A DNA stretch of 12,556 nt. It comes from Entophlyctis helioformis (taxonomy: Eukaryota > Chytridiomycota > Chytridiomycetes > Chytridiales > Chytriomycetaceae). Below are positions 8,987-12,556 of the stretch, in pieces. The first letter of the stretch is position 1; every line of letters begins with the position of its first letter. The notes beneath the pieces were generated by a model. It searched no databases and had not been told where the DNA came from. It was given only the letters and a program-made list of their open reading frames with translations. The stretch spans positions 1 through 12,556 of the forward strand of contig JAHLKH010000440.1 in the NCBI GenBank assembly GCA_025526915.1. Direction: 5' to 3'. Position numbers and translations under genes: made by a program.

Positions 8987-9032
8987 GATCAATGTTGGTT
9001 TGACGTCCAACCACGCAACACGACGAAACTTG
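8987..9032. promoter_or_regulatory. 46-nt gap between divergent start codons (EMC4 / TMEM67)
   Basis: The EMC4 ATG (8986-8984, minus) and the TMEM67 ATG at 9033 flank 46 nt. An in-frame upstream plus-strand ATG at 8985 overlaps the EMC4 start codon. I prefer 9033 because the signal peptide begins there directly. The gap must carry both 5' leaders unless initiation lies inside the opposite gene. No TATA box is evident. Confidence 0.5.
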
Positions 9033-12000
9033 ATGGCATCAGCAAAGACGCTTGCTGCCGTCGGCTTGACTGTTGCAGCCACGCTGTCTTGTCTGGCAAA
9101 TGCCGCTCTTGTGCCGGAGCTCTCGTTTGCGCTGGAGCCCATCGTCACGCCCGTGTGCTCGGCATCTGCGTCGGCCGTATTCGATCCAACTCTGCAGGAG
9201 TGCAGCTCATGTCCACAATATCTGGTGTTGGCTCAACATGTAAGTCACATGCAGTGCAGCACCAATGCTCCTCGCGCTGCAAAACACGAGTGCCTGCGCA
9301 GCCCATGAACGGGCCGGCCTGCTCGTACCTGCTCGTGTCTGCTCGTGCCTGCTCGTGTTTGCTCGTGCCTGCTCGTGTTTGCTCGTGCCTGCTCGTGTCT
9401 GCTTGTGCCTGGGCAGCTCGCTGCAGACTGCTGTTGCTCACACCATCACCGCGACAAACAACATCCGCGTCACAACCTCGCATCGCGAACACGGACACCT
9501 TTCGTGCATCGCTCACCACAGCAACTTGCACGTGCTCAACGGGGTCTGCGCAAGTGGGGCGTCTCATGCGTCACATGCACATCATCCCAGGTCCCGTCCT
9601 ACGACGGAACGTTCTGTCTCACATGTCCCGGATCGGCCGCCCCGTCCACTTTGACGATTGGCAATACAACCATCCGTGTTTGTGCTTGTTCCCAGGGCGA
9701 GTACGTTGGTAAGTTTGTGCCGGAATGTCCAAGGCTTGATGTGGGATTGTTGGCTGATGCATCCTCTTGTCCAGTTGATCGAGATGTGACCGGCCTTCCT
9801 CTGTCGACCGCCACTTGCAGTGCATGCCCAAGCGGCTTCTATCCGTCGGTGGACCTGTCAACGTGCTTGGCGTGCCCAGATATCAACAACATGGTCGCCA
9901 CTTTGTCTGGCGGATCGTATTCATGCTCGTGCAAGACTGGCGGCGGGTTAAATGCCAACCTGGTGAGCCACATCACGCAATCTATCAGAGCTTATGGCTG
10001 CTGTAGTCTTTTGTTCCCTTTGTCTGCTGACACGCATAACGCTCATGTCCAGCAAGGAGGACTGTGCGTTGCAGACACAGCCGTCAGCCGCGTCATTACA
10101 ACATACGGCACCGTGCAATCGTCTATTACTTACCAGGTGGGCAAGCCAAACGATTCATTCGCACAACATGACGGGTCATGCATGGCTGAAGTGCTCACTT
10201 GACTTGATCTCCCCAGGACGTCGTCGATTCTGCTGGGCAAGCAACAAGCCTGACGGTCCAGTCCGACCTGTTCAACAACAACTATGTCAAGGCGATTTCA
10301 AAATGCGATGTAGGTGATACACCAGGCCGAGGAGGTTGCCGACGAGTAGACGCGTCCCACTAATACACACGACGTTACTATTCAAGGGCGACGGTGATGT
10401 GTTGAGCTGCCAGCTTCTGGCCAACTTGTGCGTGCTGTCCATGTACGATCAGTCGTCAAGACTATGCGCTGCGTACCTGAAGCTTGCAAAGGCGCGGCAA
10501 AGCATCAAATCTTCTCCATATGACGACCAGTAAGCGACGTGTTCTGCGCGGTGCTGCGTTGGGTGCTGCGTCAATGATCCCAAGTCGTCAATGCTAAACA
10601 CATTATGCCAATTTGTGATAATCGGCAATTCTCGTCCAAACCTGCACGCCACCTTGTGCCCACAACACTATTAATCGTGGTGTGGATCAGGCCATTTGGA
10701 CTGCCGTGGCTCTACTACGGAACCGTCAACCGCGAGCTGCCGCAAACAACGCGCAATCGGATTCCAGGCATCACCCTCGACGTGTCTGGTGGTGCGGTAC
10801 GCAACATCCATCGTGCTGCACACATGGCATTTCTGCTGCTACAGGCTGACAGGACTGCTGCTCTTCAAACCGGATCACGTTTGGAATCAAGGGCGTATCG
10901 TCGCTGCCGTTTGTGCTTGGCGTCTACCGCCTCAATGGATCGTTTGTGGCTTCCAGAATCTGACAACGGAGCTGCAGGTAGTTGCGGATGAGAAATGCCG
11001 AGGATCTGCTTGGCACTAAACAACAAACTATTGTTCTGTAACAGCTCTGCCAGAGCGATCCGACAACGATGAGCAAGTGGAGAAAAGTCGCACACAACTA
11101 CATCACATCGTGCACGTTGAACCTGTCCAATTTTCTGGCGGCTGGCTACGAGACCTACTTTTACGAGCTTTGTGTGTTGAATTGGCGGCTGTATCGTTGC
11201 AGGGCTGTTGTGCATGCCGTTTGCTTGCATGCTGCATGCTGATCTTGAGTCTTCAAATGTCCTCGCAGTTTTGCTCGAGACGTCGGGGTCGCTGTACCCG
11301 ATCCCAGTCCGCATCACCAACTACCGCTCAACAGCAGGCACTTTGGTGAATGCGAATCCGTCAGCTATCGACTGGAGCAACAACCAGCTGGTGCGGCGGT
11401 TCTTTATTGTCGACACCGTCAGCGGGATCTCAAGCGGATCGCTCAACGTCATCCGCATTCCGACATCCATATCCATTTGGATTTACAAGGCCACAAACCA
11501 GGCCGGGAAAATCCTGTTGCCGATCCTGGACATGACGTACACTGAGCGTGATGTGTCTACCATCTCCAAGCTGGATTCGTCAAAAGTATCGAGCCCTACT
11601 GTCCAGTTTTCGGTCTACTATGACCAAGACTCGTCGTATCTTCGCCAGGTCCTGACGATCCTGCTGGTCATCGTTGTGTCTGCCGGCATCATTTACGCAT
11701 TCTATCTTGCACGTCTATGGAATTCGCGCAACCTGGGACCATACGACTCGATCGATGTCATGGTAAGTCTCGGGAAGCGATCCAGCCAGCCATGCGATCT
11801 GACATGGTTCCATGATGGCTCCGTGTTCCAAACGGCAGTTTTCTTGCGGTTTCCTGCTCACGGTGTGCGAGTGTCTCGGCCCACTGTTGGGCATCTTTGT
11901 CTACGTCGTGTGCCTTTACTTTTTCGTGTTCTTCAAGGGCACAAAGCCTGCTGTTCATCTGCTTGCCGTACGCTCCGGCGGACGTGTCTGTGCTAATGAC

Positions 12001-12556
12001 GGGCTGTCGCAGGCGTCGCCGCGGGCCGAGGTATGTGCATCGTCTGTCTCGTCCTATTGCCCCTCCATGCCAAAACGCGTTGCATAGTATGGCGGAGCTG
12101 ACGCACGTTGTATCAAGATGGCATTCATTGTCCGGGTACCTTGCCAGGCAATGCTCTGCACAGGTGTTTTTCATCGGACTGGGAACGAAGCAAGGGTCGC
12201 GTACTTGGAGCAGGATCTCCAGACCAAGGGACTGCCGCATCAGCAGCACATTCATCTCCATTTCGCCAATGGCCGTTTCAGGATCGGCGCTTCAGCAGCT
12301 ACGTCTTCCCTCGTTCCGTCACCTGTCAGCGTTTGGAGAAGCATCTTCATGGCAAACCAGTGGAACACGCTGCAGGTAAAACACATGTACGCATGTGTGT
12401 GTCATTTGCCTAGCCTGCATACGCACAGCTGCCTGCTAACGCTGGCTGCTAGACCTACCGTCGCGTTCATATCGAGTTTACGCTGATCATGCTCCTGGTA
12501 CTGCTCGAGGGACTTGAGCTGCGCAATCTGGCAACTGAGCGAGCTGGACTGCGGGA
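9033..12556 (+). CDS. TMEM67: Meckelin (ciliary transition-zone receptor-like protein), cut by right edge
   Basis: Meckelin is a multi-pass protein of the MKS module that gates the ciliary transition zone. Exons: 9033-9239, about 9427-9708, 9775-9962, 10053-10136, 10217-10309, 10387-10529, 10691-about 10790, about 10851-10977, 11045-11171, 11269-11762, 11839-12109, 12164-12375 and 12453-12556 onward. A signal peptide (MASAKTLAAVGLTVAATLSC) leads a Cys-rich ectodomain (CSSCP; CTCSTG; FCLTCPG; VDRDVTGLPLSTATCSACPS; CLACP; SCSCKTGGGL; GGLCVAD). Family landmarks follow: SCQLLANLCVL, GLPWLYYG, FFIVDTVSG with RIPTSIS, a membrane helix (QVLTILLVIVVSAGIIYAFY), YVVCLYFFVFFKG, DWERSKGR, VSVWRSIFMANQWNTLQ and another hydrophobic segment at the edge. 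Frame changes occur near 9556-9559, 10951, 11965, 12176 and 12240-12310. Exon 2 start and the exon 7/8 junction are uncertain. Confidence 0.93.
9321..9410. repeat. 10-bp tandem array, nine units (GCTCGTGYCT)
   Basis: Nine contiguous 10-bp units vary only at a few positions (GCTCGTGTCT, GCTCGTGCCT, GCTCGTGTTT), partly alternating so that a 20-bp higher-order period is visible. It lies in the first intron of TMEM67, upstream of its 3' splice site near 9426. Open frames through it translate as repetitive Cys/Leu/Val peptide, which is an artefact. Confidence 0.92.

Noticed and set aside
9321..9410. CRISPR-like array
   Set aside because: The units are 10 bp, contiguous and without spacers, in a eukaryotic intron.
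9265..9712. Cys/Leu/Val-rich open frames across the 10-bp array
   Set aside because: They arise from translating the tandem repeat, which sits in a TMEM67 intron.
2865..12376. Euplotes-style programmed +1 frameshifting
   Set aside because: No common slippery sequence or stop codon marks the break sites, both insertions and deletions occur, and one pair of changes cancels within 12 nt. Kept only as a remote alternative.

Overview
The window reads as a gene-dense, intron-rich nuclear segment from a eukaryote with a cilium or flagellum. It carries nuclear-type complex I and cytosolic aminoacyl-tRNA synthetase genes, short GT-AG introns (mostly about 55-140 nt), and a meckelin (TMEM67) gene, a protein of the ciliary transition zone. 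The methionyl-tRNA synthetase has a GST-like N-terminus and a WHEP-like C-terminus. With the compact layout, this suggests an opisthokont: a zoosporic (chytrid-like) fungus or a unicellular holozoan. That placement is inference from gene content only.

Layout, left to right: (1) minus strand 1-805, the 5' half of NDUFS7 (PSST subunit of complex I), running off the left edge. (2) 806-1838, a shared upstream region with two CACGTG motifs, then sequence whose coding status I cannot resolve. (3) plus strand about 1839-2786, pieces of an unrecognised helix-rich protein. (4) minus strand 2865-6755, a complete cytosolic methionyl-tRNA synthetase in about 12 exons. (5) plus strand 6780-7653, a small secreted or ER thioredoxin-fold protein with a polyglutamine tract, 4 exons. 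(6) minus strand 7856-8986, EMC4 of the ER membrane protein complex, 5 exons. (7) plus strand 9033-12556, TMEM67/meckelin, about 13 exons visible, running off the right edge.

Genes alternate strictly in strand (-,+,-,+,-,+). Two divergent pairs have start codons only 24 nt (MetRS / thioredoxin-like) and about 46 nt (EMC4 / TMEM67) apart, so each gap must serve as promoter and 5' leader for both genes.

The main oddity is that conserved exons are repeatedly broken by single-base frame changes, mostly one extra base in a 2-4 nt run, while splice junctions stay intact. I find about a dozen in MetRS, several in TMEM67, one in EMC4 and none in the thioredoxin-like gene. Insertion-biased sequencing or assembly error is the simplest explanation, but it is unproven. 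Anyone predicting genes here should use frameshift-tolerant protein alignment.

The genes are housekeeping genes (respiration, translation, membrane-protein insertion, ER redox, cilium) and do not form one pathway. I see no mobile element, CRISPR array, tRNA or rRNA, and no convincing undescribed multi-gene system. The most novel items are the unrecognised plus-strand gene at 1839-2786 and the polyQ thioredoxin-like protein.
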